Origin: JADJWR01 sp963847675
GTDB lineage: Bacteria; Pseudomonadota; Gammaproteobacteria; Burkholderiales; Burkholderiaceae_F
Reading direction: 5' to 3'
Assembly: GCA_963847675.1 (NCBI GenBank)
Contig: CAWKAP010000005.1
Span: 124,001 to 188,000, forward strand
DNA length: 64,000 nucleotides
Positions 44,751 through 54,700 of this stretch are shown here, one piece after another; position 1 is the first letter of the stretch; each line of letters opens with the position of its first letter. The position numbers were made by a program, and so were the translations under genes. The notes beneath the pieces are model-generated. The model saw only the letters and a list, made by a program, of their open reading frames with translations. It was not told where the DNA came from and did not search any database.

Positions 44751-45733
44751 CGCGGTCTCGGTGTCGGAGCATGCAGGCAATTATCCACAAGCCGCAGCAG
44801 CGACGCCCGTTCGCGCTCCGGGCCGAACAGCGGCGCGCGCCGCTCGCAGCGCTGCCGCAGGCGCCGCAGAAAGCCCGGCCCGCGCGCCGCGCGCAGGACC
44901 AGCGCGCGGGCCGCATCGACGTCGTTCTCGGTGAACAGCCCCGGGTAGTCCACGCCAAGCAGGCCGGCGTTGCCGTCGATGCCGCTGGCGAGCACCGCCG
45001 TGTGCGAGCGCACCGCCTCGATCACGGCCTGTGCGCCGCCTTCCATGTTCGATGGGTGCAAAAGCAGGTGGCTGGCACGGATGATCTGCCGCGCGCGTGC
45101 CCGCGACAGGCCGCCCAGCCATCGGTAGCGCGGGTCGCGCAAGGCGACCTCCGCCGCTTCGCGTCCAAGCGCGGGATCGACCGCGGCGCCGACGTGGCGG
45201 ATGCGCAGCGGCAGGTCTGCCGGAAGTCGCTCGAGCAGTGCCCACACCAGCTGCGGATTCTTCTCGTCGCGCAGGTGACCGACCACCGCGATGGACAGGT
45301 GCCGCGTCGGCTTGCGTGCCACCGGCAGCGAACGGGCCGATTGCAGGATCACTTCTGCCTTGTCCTGAACGTAGACCGGCAGCCGGCGCGGACCGAGTTC
45401 GTTGAGGACGACGAGCTTCGAGGCCACATCGAGCGAGCGGCGCGCCTCTTCGCTGACGGCGAGATCGCGGTACAGGTCGGTCCCGGTCAGCACCACGATG
45501 AGCCGGCGGTCCGGATGCGCGGCGGCGAAACGGTCGATCGACTCGGCCGTGCGCCGCGCGTGCAGCGCGATCAGCAGGTCGCAGGGTGATCCGTCCCACG
45601 ACTGCACGACGGCGACGTGGCAACGATCGGCAAGAAAGCGCGCCCAGCGCGCGGCGGTGTGCCAGTTGCCGTTGTTCGCCGCGGCGAGGTAGGGCGTGAC
45701 GATCGTCACCCGCGGCCTGCCGCGGTTGCTCAT
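44747..45733 (-). CDS. senB: Selenosugar synthase SenB (glycosyltransferase-like)
   Basis: A 328-residue GT-B protein matching the TIGR04348/SenB family. It shows GNWHTAARWARFLADRC near the N-terminus, LLIALHARRTAESIDRF, VVLTGTDLYRDL, VVGHLRDEKNPQL, RHVGAAVDPAL, YRWLGGLSRARARQI, MEGGAQAVIEAV and GNAGLLGVDYPGLF. SenB joins selenophosphate to a UDP-sugar to form a 1-seleno-sugar, the selenium donor for selenoneine synthase SenA. It is directly followed by selD with a 4-base overlap, as in sen loci. No senA (EgtB-like) gene lies within the window. Its ATG lies 22 bases downstream of the point where the convergent fabI gene would be read in the same minus direction. Confidence 0.9.
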   Translation of the reverse strand: MSNRGRPRVTIVTPYLAAANNGNWHTAARWARFLADRCHVAVVQSWDGSPCDLLIALHARRTAESIDRFAAAHPDRRLIVVLTGTDLYRDLAVSEEARRSLDVASKLVVLNELGPRRLPVYVQDKAEVILQSARSLPVARKPTRHLSIAVVGHLRDEKNPQLVWALLERLPADLPLRIRHVGAAVDPALGREAAEVALRDPRYRWLGGLSRARARQIIRASHLLLHPSNMEGGAQAVIEAVRSHTAVLASGIDGNAGLLGVDYPGLFTENDVDAARALVLRAARGPGFLRRLRQRCERRAPLFGPERERASLLRLVDNCLHAPTPRPR

Positions 45734-45755
45734 CTGTGCTCTGGTATCGCGGACG

Positions 45756-46553
45756 CTATTCGACGCCGACCGCGGCCAGCCCGAAGGCCACCGAGCGGAA
45801 GCCGCAGTCGACGTGGACGATCTCGCCGGTCATCCCGGAGGCGAGATCGGACAGCAGGAACGCGGCCACGTTGCCGACCTCCTCGATCGTCACGTTCCGC
45901 CGCAGCGGCGCGTTCGCCTCGTTGAATGCCAGCATGCGCGAGAAGCCCTTGATGCCGCTCGCGGCGAGCGTCTTGATCGGGCCGGCCGAGATGCCGTTGA
46001 CGCGGATGCCGCGGGGCCCGAGGTCGCTGGCAAGGTACCGCACCGACGCTTCGAGCGACGCCTTCGCCAGTCCCATCGTGTTGTAGTGGGGCACGACCCG
46101 CTCGGCGCCGAGGTAGGTCAGCGTCAGCAGCGAGCCGGCGCGGCCTTCGAGCAGCGGCAGCGCCGCCTTGGCCAGCGCCGGGAAGCTGTAGGCGGAGATC
46201 TCGTGCGCGATGCGGAAGCTCTCTCGGGACAGACCGTCGATGAACTCGCCGGCGATCGCCTCGCGCGGGGCGAAACCGATCGAGTGCACCAGACCATCGA
46301 GTCCGTCCCAGCGCTCGCGCAAGCCGGCGATCGCGCCGCTGATCTGGGTGTCTTCGCCGACGTCGCAAGGCAGAACGACGTCGGAGCCGAACTCGTCGGC
46401 AAACTCGCGGATCCGCTCGCGAAAGCGGTCGCCGACGTAGGTGAAGGCGAGTTGCGCGCCTTCGCGGTAGCAGGCCTGCGCGATGCCGTAGGCGATCGAT
46501 CGGTTGGAGAGCAGGCCGGTGATCAGGATGCGCTTGCCGGAGAGGAAGGCCAT
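45756..46553 (-). CDS. fabI: Enoyl-[acyl-carrier-protein] reductase (NADH)
   Basis: The last reductive step of fatty acid elongation, NADH-dependent; 265 residues. ITGLLSNRSIAYGIAQAC is the FabI-specific cofactor motif. The catalytic pair is in HYNTMGLAKASLEA (Tyr-x6-Lys). HSIGFAPREAIAGEFID, GIRVNGISAGPIKTLAASGI and GEIVHVDCGF are conserved. The ATG at 46553 gives the normal FabI length; the longer upstream frame does not resemble the family. It lies on the same strand as senB, 22 bases upstream of it, so the two may share a transcript. Confidence 0.97.
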   Translation of the reverse strand: MAFLSGKRILITGLLSNRSIAYGIAQACYREGAQLAFTYVGDRFRERIREFADEFGSDVVLPCDVGEDTQISGAIAGLRERWDGLDGLVHSIGFAPREAIAGEFIDGLSRESFRIAHEISAYSFPALAKAALPLLEGRAGSLLTLTYLGAERVVPHYNTMGLAKASLEASVRYLASDLGPRGIRVNGISAGPIKTLAASGIKGFSRMLAFNEANAPLRRNVTIEEVGNVAAFLLSDLASGMTGEIVHVDCGFRSVAFGLAAVGVE

Positions 46554-46602
46554 TTGTGCGAACGGAGATGAAAACCGGCCCGCATGGTACCGGCAGCAGG
46601 AA

Positions 46603-48105
46603 TCAGCGGCGGCGCGCGCTCGTTCGCTGCGCCACGGCGGTGCCGGATCGTGTGCCGCCACCGCCCGAGACGGCGAGGCTGAGCCGCTGGCCGGCGAAGA
46701 GCTGGCGGCTGCGCAGCTTGTTCAGTTCGACGATCTCATCCATCGTGATGCGGTAGCGGCGCGCAATGCCGCTCAGCGTGTCGCCACGGCGAACGCGGTA
46801 GGTGATCACGCGCTGCGCGCCCCGATCGGGAAGCAGCGACAGCGCCGCTTCGAGCTGCTCCGGTGCGACATCGTCGGTCATCGTTTCGTCGCGCGGTATG
46901 AGGATCGTCGATCCCGCCGCCAGCCTGTGCCGCTTCGGGATCCGGTTCGCCTCGCGCAGGTGCTCGGCGCTGACGCCGACGCGCGTCGCGATGTTCTCCA
47001 CGGTGTCGGTGTTCTGCACCGAGTACGTGGTCCAGCTCGCCAGCGGCTGGCCGGTCGCTTCGAAAGCGGCAAGGTTGGCGAGGAAGACGTCGGCGCGGTC
47101 GGCGGGCAGCAGCAGGTTCGCCTCGCCGGCGCCGATGATCAGCGGCCGGTTGAACGATGGATTGAGCTCGCGGAACTCGTCGACCGGCATCTCGGCCAGG
47201 CGGGCGGCGGTGTCGACGTCGATATCGCGCGTCTTGCGCAGCACCGCGAAGTACGGCTCGTTGCGGATCGCCGGCAGTTCGACGCCATGGGCAGCCGGGT
47301 CGCGCACGATGTTCTTGATCGCCTGCAGCTTGGGCACGTAGCCCTGCGTCTCGCGCGGCAGCCTCAGGCGTGAATAGTCGGTCGACTGCCCGCGCGCACG
47401 CGCGCGACCGACGGCGCGGGCCACGCAGCCTTCGCCGCAGTTGTAGGCCGCCAGCGCAAGCTGCCAGTCGCCGAAGTCGTCGTACAGCTTCTGCAGGTAA
47501 TCGAGCGCCGCGCGGGTCGACTCGACGACGTCGCGTCGCTCGTCCTGCCACAGGTTCTGTTCGAGCTGGTACAGCTTGCCCGTCGACGGAATGAACTGCC
47601 ACAGGCCGGCCGCCTTGGCCCGCGACTCTGCCTCCGGCTGCATCGCGCTTTCGACGAAGGGGAGCAGGGCGAGCTCGGTGGGCATGCCGCGCCGCTCGAT
47701 TTCCTCGACGATGTGGAACAGGTAGAGGTTGGCGCGCCCCGCCATGCGGCCGAGGTAATCGGGCCGGGCCGCATACCAGCGCGTGCTGCTGGCGGCGGCG
47801 CGATTTTCCAGGTCCGGCATCGCAAACCCGCGACGGATGCGCTGCCACAGGTCGATGCTGGAATCGGAGGCCGGCAGGGGCTCCAGCCGCGCGGAATCGG
47901 CCGGGTGCTCCGAGGACAGTTTCTTGAGCAGCGTGCCGAGCGGGTCGGGCTGGGTCAGCCCGCTGCTCGATGCCGCCGCGCTGGCCAGCGTTCCGGCGGC
48001 AGATTCGACGGCTGGCGCTCCGTCCTGCGCCGCGGCGACCAGCGGAACCGCGATCATCAGCAGCAGTGCCGTGGCGATGCGGCCGATGAGCTTCGACTTC
48101 GGCAT
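46603..48105 (-). CDS. mltD: Membrane-bound lytic murein transglycosylase D
   Basis: An exported peptidoglycan lytic transglycosylase, 500 residues. A signal sequence (ATALLLMIAVPLVAAAQ) is followed by the SLT domain with catalytic Glu152 in LLPFVESAMQPEAESRAKAAGLWQFIP, AALDYLQKLYDDFGDWQLALAAYNCGEG and the final TQGYVPKLQAIKNI. Two LysM peptidoglycan-binding repeats follow: YSVQNTDTVENIATRVGV and YRVRRGDTLSGIARRYRI. There is no lipobox Cys after the signal, so it may be periplasmic rather than anchored. The ATG at 48105 is preferred to a GTG one codon earlier. Confidence 0.93.
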   Translation of the reverse strand: MPKSKLIGRIATALLLMIAVPLVAAAQDGAPAVESAAGTLASAAASSSGLTQPDPLGTLLKKLSSEHPADSARLEPLPASDSSIDLWQRIRRGFAMPDLENRAAASSTRWYAARPDYLGRMAGRANLYLFHIVEEIERRGMPTELALLPFVESAMQPEAESRAKAAGLWQFIPSTGKLYQLEQNLWQDERRDVVESTRAALDYLQKLYDDFGDWQLALAAYNCGEGCVARAVGRARARGQSTDYSRLRLPRETQGYVPKLQAIKNIVRDPAAHGVELPAIRNEPYFAVLRKTRDIDVDTAARLAEMPVDEFRELNPSFNRPLIIGAGEANLLLPADRADVFLANLAAFEATGQPLASWTTYSVQNTDTVENIATRVGVSAEHLREANRIPKRHRLAAGSTILIPRDETMTDDVAPEQLEAALSLLPDRGAQRVITYRVRRGDTLSGIARRYRITMDEIVELNKLRSRQLFAGQRLSLAVSGGGGTRSGTAVAQRTSARRR

Positions 48106-48163
48106 CACGATTCTTGTTCGGAGGACCGCGCGAGTATAGGCGCGGATGCGGCGGCGCGGGCGA

Positions 48164-48943
48164 TCAGTAGCTGTTCTTCCACTGCCTCAACACCGCGAAG
48201 ACGTCGGCAGCCGACGAGAGCCGACGCCCTGCGCGTGCCTCGGCAGTGCCCTTGACCGCGGCCACGTCGCAGCGAAGAAACGGATTGGTGGCGCGCTCCT
48301 CGCCGATCGTCGACGGCAGCGTCGGCACGCCGCGGGCGCGCAGCGCGCTGCAGGCCTGCTGGCGCACGCGCAGCGCGCCGCTGTCCGGCTCGACTGCGAG
48401 CGCGAAGCGCAGGTTCGAAAGCGTGTACTCGTGGGCGCAGTAAACGCGCGTGTCGTCGGGCAGTCTCGCCAGACGTTCGAGCGAGTCGGACATCTGCTCG
48501 GCCGTGCCCTCGAACAGGCGACCGCAGCCGGCGGCGAACAGCGTATCGCCGCAGAAAAGCCAGCGCAGCGACGGCGCGTGGTAGGCGATGTGACCTCGCG
48601 TGTGGCCGGGCACGGCGAGAACATCGAATTCGACGCCGAGCACCTCGATCCGCTCGCCTCCCGCGAGCGCGATGTCGCGCGACGGAATCGGCTCGTCGCG
48701 CGGCCCGTAGACGCGCGCGCCGGTGGCGCGAACCAGCGACTCGACCCCGCCGACATGGTCACCGTGGTGATGCGTGACTAGAATGGCCGCCAGCGTGAGG
48801 TCGCGCTGCCGCAGACGGCGCAGCACCGGTTCGGCATCGCCTGGATCGACGACCGCGGCCTGCGATCGATGCGCAATCAGCCACAGGTAGTTGTCGTCGA
48901 ATGCCGGAATCGGTTCGACGGTGAAATCGGGATCGGACTCCAT
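48164..48943 (-). CDS. gloB: Hydroxyacylglutathione hydrolase (glyoxalase II)
   Basis: A metallo-beta-lactamase-fold hydrolase of 259 residues that cleaves S-lactoylglutathione in methylglyoxal detoxification. The metal motif THHHGDH is at residues 57-63, with GHTRGHIAYH and FCGDTLFAAGCGRLFEGT completing the binuclear site. CAHEYTLSNLRFA and the C-terminal NPFLR are family-specific. Divergent from a methyltransferase gene, with rnhA next, as in many proteobacteria. The ATG at 48943 gives the expected length. Confidence 0.95.
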   Translation of the reverse strand: MESDPDFTVEPIPAFDDNYLWLIAHRSQAAVVDPGDAEPVLRRLRQRDLTLAAILVTHHHGDHVGGVESLVRATGARVYGPRDEPIPSRDIALAGGERIEVLGVEFDVLAVPGHTRGHIAYHAPSLRWLFCGDTLFAAGCGRLFEGTAEQMSDSLERLARLPDDTRVYCAHEYTLSNLRFALAVEPDSGALRVRQQACSALRARGVPTLPSTIGEERATNPFLRCDVAAVKGTAEARAGRRLSSAADVFAVLRQWKNSY

Positions 48944-49030
48944 TTTTCCGGGAAGCAGCACGCGGATGGGCAATAGACGGATTGTCGGCGATGTCGGCGC
49001 CGCTTCCCAGCGGTCAGGCGTGACGGCGTG

Positions 49031-49882
49031 ATGCACCAGGCAGAGCCGGGCGACGCGCTGTCGGCCTTCCTGCGATCGCCGCCGGGACGCTACGCGCTTG
49101 CGTGGGAGCAGCAGCACCTGAATGCCTGCGTGGTAGACATCTTCGGCTACCACGCGCTGCAACTCGGGCTGCCGGAAATCGACGCACTGCGCGAGAACCG
49201 GATGCCGCTCCGATTCTGTGCCTCGGACCGCCTGCTCGATGCCCGGCTGCACAACGGCGACGGCGAGCACACGAAGGTCGCGGTGATCAACCGCTACGAG
49301 GAACTGCCGTTCGCCAGCGCCTCGATCGACCTGGTGGTGATGCCGCACATCCTCGAGTTCGCCCACGAGCCGCACCAGGTCTTGCGCGAGGTGGATCGCG
49401 TGCTCGTGCCGGAGGGGCACGTCGTGATCACCGGATTCAATCCCGGCAGCCTGTGGGGGCTGCGGCAGATGAGCGCGCGGCTGGGCCTGTCGGCGTACCT
49501 GCCGCGCGCAGGCCAGTTCATCGCGTTGCCGAGGCTGAAGGACTGGCTGAAGCTGCTGTCTTTCGAAGTCAATCGCGGCCGCTTCGGCTGCTACGCGCCG
49601 TGGGCGCGCAGCGACAAGTGGCTGGCGCGCTGGCGTTTCATGGAAAAGGCGGGCGACCGCTGGTGGCCGGTGCTCGGCTCCGTGTACCTGCTGACCGCCA
49701 TCAAGCGCGTGCGCGGCATGCGCCTGATCGGACCGGCGTGGAAACGCAAGGAGGAGCGGTCGCGTGCACTGGTGCCGGTGGCAAACCGGTCGCTGCTCGT
49801 CACCCAGGATGCCGTGAGCGTGTGCGTCGAGGAGGACGAGGACGCGGCCAACGACGCAGCGGTACGAGCGCAGCGGCCATGA
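49031..49882 (+). CDS. SAM-dependent methyltransferase (YafS-like)
   Basis: A class I methyltransferase-like protein of 283 residues. The helix LPFASASIDLVVMPHILEFAHEPHQVLREVDRVLVPEGHVVITGFNP covers the post-motif I to motif III region. The usual glycine-rich motif I is degenerate, so catalytic activity is uncertain. Its position between gloB and rnhA is that of E. coli yafS. It overlaps rnhA by 4 bases (ATGA). A GTG at 49028 directly precedes the chosen ATG. The substrate is unknown. Confidence 0.85.
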   Translation: MHQAEPGDALSAFLRSPPGRYALAWEQQHLNACVVDIFGYHALQLGLPEIDALRENRMPLRFCASDRLLDARLHNGDGEHTKVAVINRYEELPFASASIDLVVMPHILEFAHEPHQVLREVDRVLVPEGHVVITGFNPGSLWGLRQMSARLGLSAYLPRAGQFIALPRLKDWLKLLSFEVNRGRFGCYAPWARSDKWLARWRFMEKAGDRWWPVLGSVYLLTAIKRVRGMRLIGPAWKRKEERSRALVPVANRSLLVTQDAVSVCVEEDEDAANDAAVRAQRP

Positions 49883-50406
49883 GGCACGATCGCGGCGTCA
49901 AGCTCGTAGCGGATCCTGCTCATTCGGGCACGACGGACCCGGAACTCACGCCGCTCGGCGGCGCGCAGCCCCAGGTCGAGATCTGGACCGACGGCGCCTG
50001 CAAGGGCAATCCCGGTCCCGGCGGCTGGGGCGCGCTGCTGCGCGCCGGAGTGCACGAGAAGGAGCTGTACGGCGGCGATCCGGCGACGACCAACAACCGG
50101 ATGGAACTGACCGCCGTCATCGAGGCGCTGGCGTCGCTGAAGCGGCGCTGCCGGGTGATCGTGCATACCGATTCGCAGTACGTGAAGCTGGGCGTCACCG
50201 AGTGGCTGCCGACCTGGATCCGCCGCGGCTGGAAGACCGCGGGCAACAAGGCGGTGAAGAACTCCGATCTCTGGAAGCGGCTCGGGCAACTGGCCACTGC
50301 GCACGACATCGACTGGCGCTGGGTCAGGGGCCACGCCGGCGTGCCGGGCAACGAGCGCGCCGACGCGCTCGCCAACAAGGGCGCGGCGGCGGCGAGCGGG
50401 CGCTGA
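49879..50406 (+). CDS. rnhA: Ribonuclease HI
   Basis: Degrades the RNA strand of RNA-DNA hybrids; 175 residues, about 30 longer at the N-terminus than usual. The four acidic active-site residues are in IWTDGACKGNPGPGGWGA (Asp38), TTNNRMELTAVIEAL (Glu), IVHTDSQYVKLGV (Asp) and NERADALAN (Asp). The substrate-handle region RRGWKTAGNKAVKNSDLWKRL is intact. Start overlaps the methyltransferase stop. A later start near residue 30 is possible, but the ATGA coupling supports 49879. Confidence 0.96.
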   Translation: MRHDRGVKLVADPAHSGTTDPELTPLGGAQPQVEIWTDGACKGNPGPGGWGALLRAGVHEKELYGGDPATTNNRMELTAVIEALASLKRRCRVIVHTDSQYVKLGVTEWLPTWIRRGWKTAGNKAVKNSDLWKRLGQLATAHDIDWRWVRGHAGVPGNERADALANKGAAAASGR

Positions 50407-50494
50407 TCCGCTTCGCGGCCAGACCGCGAGCCGAGTGCTACATTTTGCCGTCCAGGGCGCAGCGTGCTGCGCCCGTTTTCAATGGCGCTTCCCG

Positions 50495-51733
50495 ATGGCC
50501 AGACATACGGTGACCGTGGTGGCATTGCTGGGCCTGCTCGCCGCGGGCGGCGCAGCGTACCTTTTCAATCAGCACACAACGTTCGGCGTTTTGAGTCCGG
50601 CGAAGGACACCTCAGGCAAGGCCGCCGACGGCAAGGGCGCCGACGCCAAGGGACCGGGAAAGGGGCCGGGCGGCCCGGCGCCGGTCGAGGTGGTCGAGCT
50701 GAGGCCCGTCCCCGTGCAGGAATCGATCACCGCCATCGGCTCGCTGCGCTCGAACGAAAGTGTCGTGCTGCGACCCGAGGTGTCCGGGCGGATCGCGACG
50801 ATCGGCTTTCGGGACGGGCAGCCCGTGCGGCGCGGCCAGCTGCTGGTCGGGCTCGACGCAACGCTGAACGAGGCCGAGGTCGCGCAGGCGCGCGCCGAGT
50901 TCGACCTGGCGACCAGCAGCCTGAGGCGCACCGAAGACCTGGCCAGCAAGAGCTTCGTCAGTTCGAGCGCCCAGGACCAGGCCGCTTCGAACGTTCAGGT
51001 CGCGGAAGCGAAACTGAGGCTCGTCGAGGCGCGGCTGGCGAAGATGCGCATCGTCGCGCCGTTCGACGGGGTGGTCGGCCTCCGCAACGTCAGCATCGGC
51101 GACTACGTCAAGGACGGCGCGGAGCTCGTCAACGTCGAAGACATTCGCACGCTGAAGGCGGATTTCCGGTTGCCGGAGCGTTACTTTCCACAATTGAAGG
51201 CGGGCCTGCTGGTCGAACTGACGGCCGACGCGCTGCCGGGCTCCCGCTACGCCGGCGCCATCGACGCGATCAATCCCCGCGTGGACGCCAGCGGCCGATC
51301 GCTCGAGGTTCGGGCGCGCCTTGACAACTCCGATGGCCGGCTTCGCCCCGGCATGTTCGCGCGCGTGAAGGTGCTGCTGGGCGAGCGGCCCGACGCGCTG
51401 ATGGTGCCGGAGGAGGCGGTTGTTCCGCTCGGCGACGACTTCTTCGTCTACACGGTCGCCGACGGCAAGGCGAAAAGGGTGCGCGTGAAGCTCGGCGTGC
51501 GCCGCGAAGCGCAGGTCGAACTGCTCGAAGGCGTGCGTGCCGGGGAGCAGGTCGTCACGGCCGGCATCCGCGTGCAGAGGGACGGCCAACCCGTGCGGGT
51601 GATCGGCGCGGCGCCGGCCCTGCCGGGTGGCGCCACGGCGGGCGAAGCCGGTTCCGGCGCGGCCCCGGCGGGCGGCAGCGGCAACGCCGCGCCGTCGGAA
51701 GGCAAGGGCGCGGCCGTGCCAGCGAAGGGTTGA
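50495..51733 (+). CDS. RND efflux periplasmic adaptor (membrane fusion protein)
   Basis: The periplasmic adaptor of an HAE1-type efflux pump, 412 residues. An N-terminal signal anchor (HTVTVVALLGLLAAGGAAYLF) precedes a Lys/Gly-rich linker. The lipoyl domain halves are VVLRPEVSGRIATIGFRDGQPVRRGQLLVGLD and MRIVAPFDGVVGLRNVSIGDYVKDG around a short helical hairpin. The beta-barrel (LKADFRLPERYF) and the membrane-proximal end (PEEAVVPLGDDFFVYTV) follow. A Gly/Ala/Pro-rich tail is present. The ATG at 50495 fits the signal. An upstream ATG-like start at 50435 is less likely. Confidence 0.93.
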   Translation: MARHTVTVVALLGLLAAGGAAYLFNQHTTFGVLSPAKDTSGKAADGKGADAKGPGKGPGGPAPVEVVELRPVPVQESITAIGSLRSNESVVLRPEVSGRIATIGFRDGQPVRRGQLLVGLDATLNEAEVAQARAEFDLATSSLRRTEDLASKSFVSSSAQDQAASNVQVAEAKLRLVEARLAKMRIVAPFDGVVGLRNVSIGDYVKDGAELVNVEDIRTLKADFRLPERYFPQLKAGLLVELTADALPGSRYAGAIDAINPRVDASGRSLEVRARLDNSDGRLRPGMFARVKVLLGERPDALMVPEEAVVPLGDDFFVYTVADGKAKRVRVKLGVRREAQVELLEGVRAGEQVVTAGIRVQRDGQPVRVIGAAPALPGGATAGEAGSGAAPAGGSGNAAPSEGKGAAVPAKG

Positions 51734-51747
51734 ACGCGGGGTCGCCG

Positions 51748-54700
51748 ATGTCGCTGTTCGAGATCTGCATCCGCCGACCGGTGCTGGCCAGCGTGCTGTC
51801 GCTGCTCGTGCTGGTCATCGGACTCATCTCGTACACGCGACTTGCGGTGCGCGAGTACCCGAAGATCGACGAGCCGGTGGTGAGCGTGCAGACGACCTAC
51901 ACCGGCGCGTCGGCCGAAGTGGTCGAATCGCAGATCACCAAGGTGCTGGAGGACTCGCTGGCCGGGATCGAGGGCGTCGAGCTGATGACCTCGTTCTCGC
52001 GTTCCGAGCGCAGCAACATCAACGTGCGCTTCCGCATCACGCGCGATCCCGACTCCGCCGCGGCCGACGTGCGCGACAAGGTGGCGCGCGTGCGCGCCCG
52101 TCTCCCGGACAACGTCGACGAGCCGGTCATCGCCAAGGTCGAGGCCGATGCCTTCCCGATCATCTGGATGGCAGTCACGCAGGGCGCGCGCAGCCCGATC
52201 GAGGTCTCCGACTACCTGGCCCGCTACGTGAAGCCGCGGCTGTCGGTGCTGCCGGGTGCGGCGGACGTGTGGATCTTCGGCGAGCGACGGGTGGCGATGC
52301 GCATCAACGTCGACCGCGACCGGCTGGCCGGCTACAGCCTGACCGTGCAGGACGTCGAGGAAGCGCTGCGCCGGCAGAACGTCGAGCTGCCGTCGGGCCG
52401 GATCGAGTCGGCCAAGCGCGAGTTCACGATCGTCGCCGCCACCGACCTGCAGACGGTGCGGCAGTTCGAGGACGCGATCATCGCCAATGTCGGCGGCTAT
52501 CCGGTGCGGCTGCGCGACGTGGCCGCCGTGGCCATCGGTGCGCAGGACGAACGCGTGATCGCCCGCTTCAACGGCGAGCCGTCGATCAACATGGGGGTGG
52601 TCAAGCAGGCCACCGGCAACCCGCTCGAACTGTCGAAGGCGGTGCGCGCCGAGATCGCCAGGATCAACGAAACGCTGCCGCCGGGCATGAGGATCACGGT
52701 CGCCTACGACGCGTCGGTGTTCATCGACCGCTCGATCGATTCGGTGTTCACGACCGTGGCCGAGGCGGTCGTGCTGGTGGTCCTGGTGATCTTCTTCTTC
52801 CTGCGCAACCTCCGCGCGACGCTGATTCCGCTGGTGACGATCCCGGTGTCACTGGTGGGCGCCTTCGCGCTGATGTACGCGTTCGGCTTCACCATCAACA
52901 CGCTGACGCTGCTGGCCATGGTGCTGGCGATCGGCCTGGTGGTCGACGATGCGATCGTCGTGCTGGAGAACATCTTCCGCAACATCGAGGCCGGCGTGCC
53001 GCGCGAGGAGGCGGCGATCAAGGGCATCAAGGAAATCGGCTTCGCAGTCATCGCGATGACGCTGACGCTGGTGGCCGTGTTCGCGCCGCTGGCGTTTTCC
53101 ACCGGCCGGACCGGGCGGCTGTTCATCGAGTTCGCCCTGGCGCTGGCCGGTGCCGTGCTGGTTTCCGGATTCGTGGCGCTGACGCTGTCGCCGATGATGT
53201 GCAGCAAGCTGCTGCACCACGAGACCAAGCACGGCGTCGTGTACCGGGCCATCGACCGCTTTCTCGACGGCCTGACCCGAGGCTACGCGAGGTCGCTCGC
53301 CTGGGTGCTGGCCCATCGCTGGACCGCCCTGATCGGCTGGATACTGGTGGTCGCGGCAGGCGGCGGGCTGTTCACGCTGCTGCCGTCGGAACTGGCTCCG
53401 CTGGAGGACCGTGGCGTGATCTTCGGCCGCCTGCAGGGCCCCCCGGGTGCGACCGTGGACTACACGTCGGAGGCACTGCGCGCGGTCGAGAGTTACTACG
53501 ACGGGATCCCCGACGCTGCGGCGTACAACGCGATTGCCGGGTTCCCGACGGTCGAGTACGGCAACGCGATCCTGCGGCTGAAGCCGTGGGAGCAGCGCAC
53601 GCGCAAGCAGCAGGACATCGCGCGTGAACTCAACCAGAAGTTCGCCACGCTGCCGGGCGTGATCGGCTTCGCGGTCAACCCCCCGTCGCTCGGCCAGTCT
53701 TCGCGGCGATTGCCGATCGAGTACGTCATCATGTCGCAGGTGCCTTATCCGGAGCTCGACCGGATCGTTGCCCGGTTCCTCGCCGAGATGGCGAAGTATC
53801 CCGGCGTGCAGAACCTGCAGTCGGACCTGCGGCTCAACACGCCGGAGCTTCGCGTCGCCGTCAACCGCGACAAGCTGTCCGACGTCGGCGTGTCGGTGCA
53901 GACGGTCGGCCTGACTTTGCAGACCATGCTCGGCGGCCGGCAGGTGACGCGCTTCAAGCGCGACGGCGAGCAGTACGACGTGATCGTGCAGGTGGCGCCG
54001 CGCGACCGCACGCGGCCCAACGACATCAGCGACATCTACGTCCGCGCCCGCGACGGCTCGATGGTGCAGCTCGCCAACGTGGTCGACGTGCTCGAAGGCG
54101 TCAGCCCGCAGTCGCTCAATCACTTCCAGCGCCTGCGTGCGGTGACGATCAGCGGTCAGCTGGCGCCCGGCTATGCGCTCGGCGACGTGCTGCCGGTGAT
54201 GGATGCGACGGCGAAGCGCGTGCTGCCGTCGTCGGCCGCCACGGATCTGGACGGTATCTCGCGCGAGTTCCGCGACACGCGCGGCAGCATCTACCTGACC
54301 TTCGTGCTGGCGCTGATCTTCATCTACCTGGTGCTGTCGGCACAGTTCGAGAGCTTTGCCGATCCGTTCGTGATCATGCTGTCGGTGCCGCTGTCGATGA
54401 CCGGCGCGCTGCTGGCGCTGTGGGCGACCGGGGGAACGCTGAACATCTACAGTCAGATCGGACTGATCACGCTGGTGGGGCTGATCACCAAGCACGGCAT
54501 CCTGATCATCGAATTCACCGAGCAGTTGCGCGATCGCGGCGAGGATATGTTCGCTGCGGTCCGGCACGCCGCCGAGCTGCGGCTGCGGCCGATCCTGATG
54601 ACCACCGGCGCCATGGTGCTGGGCGCCGTGCCGCTGGCGATCTCGGTTGGCGCCGGAGCGGAAAGCCGCAAGCAGATCGGCTGGGTGATCGTCGGTGGAC

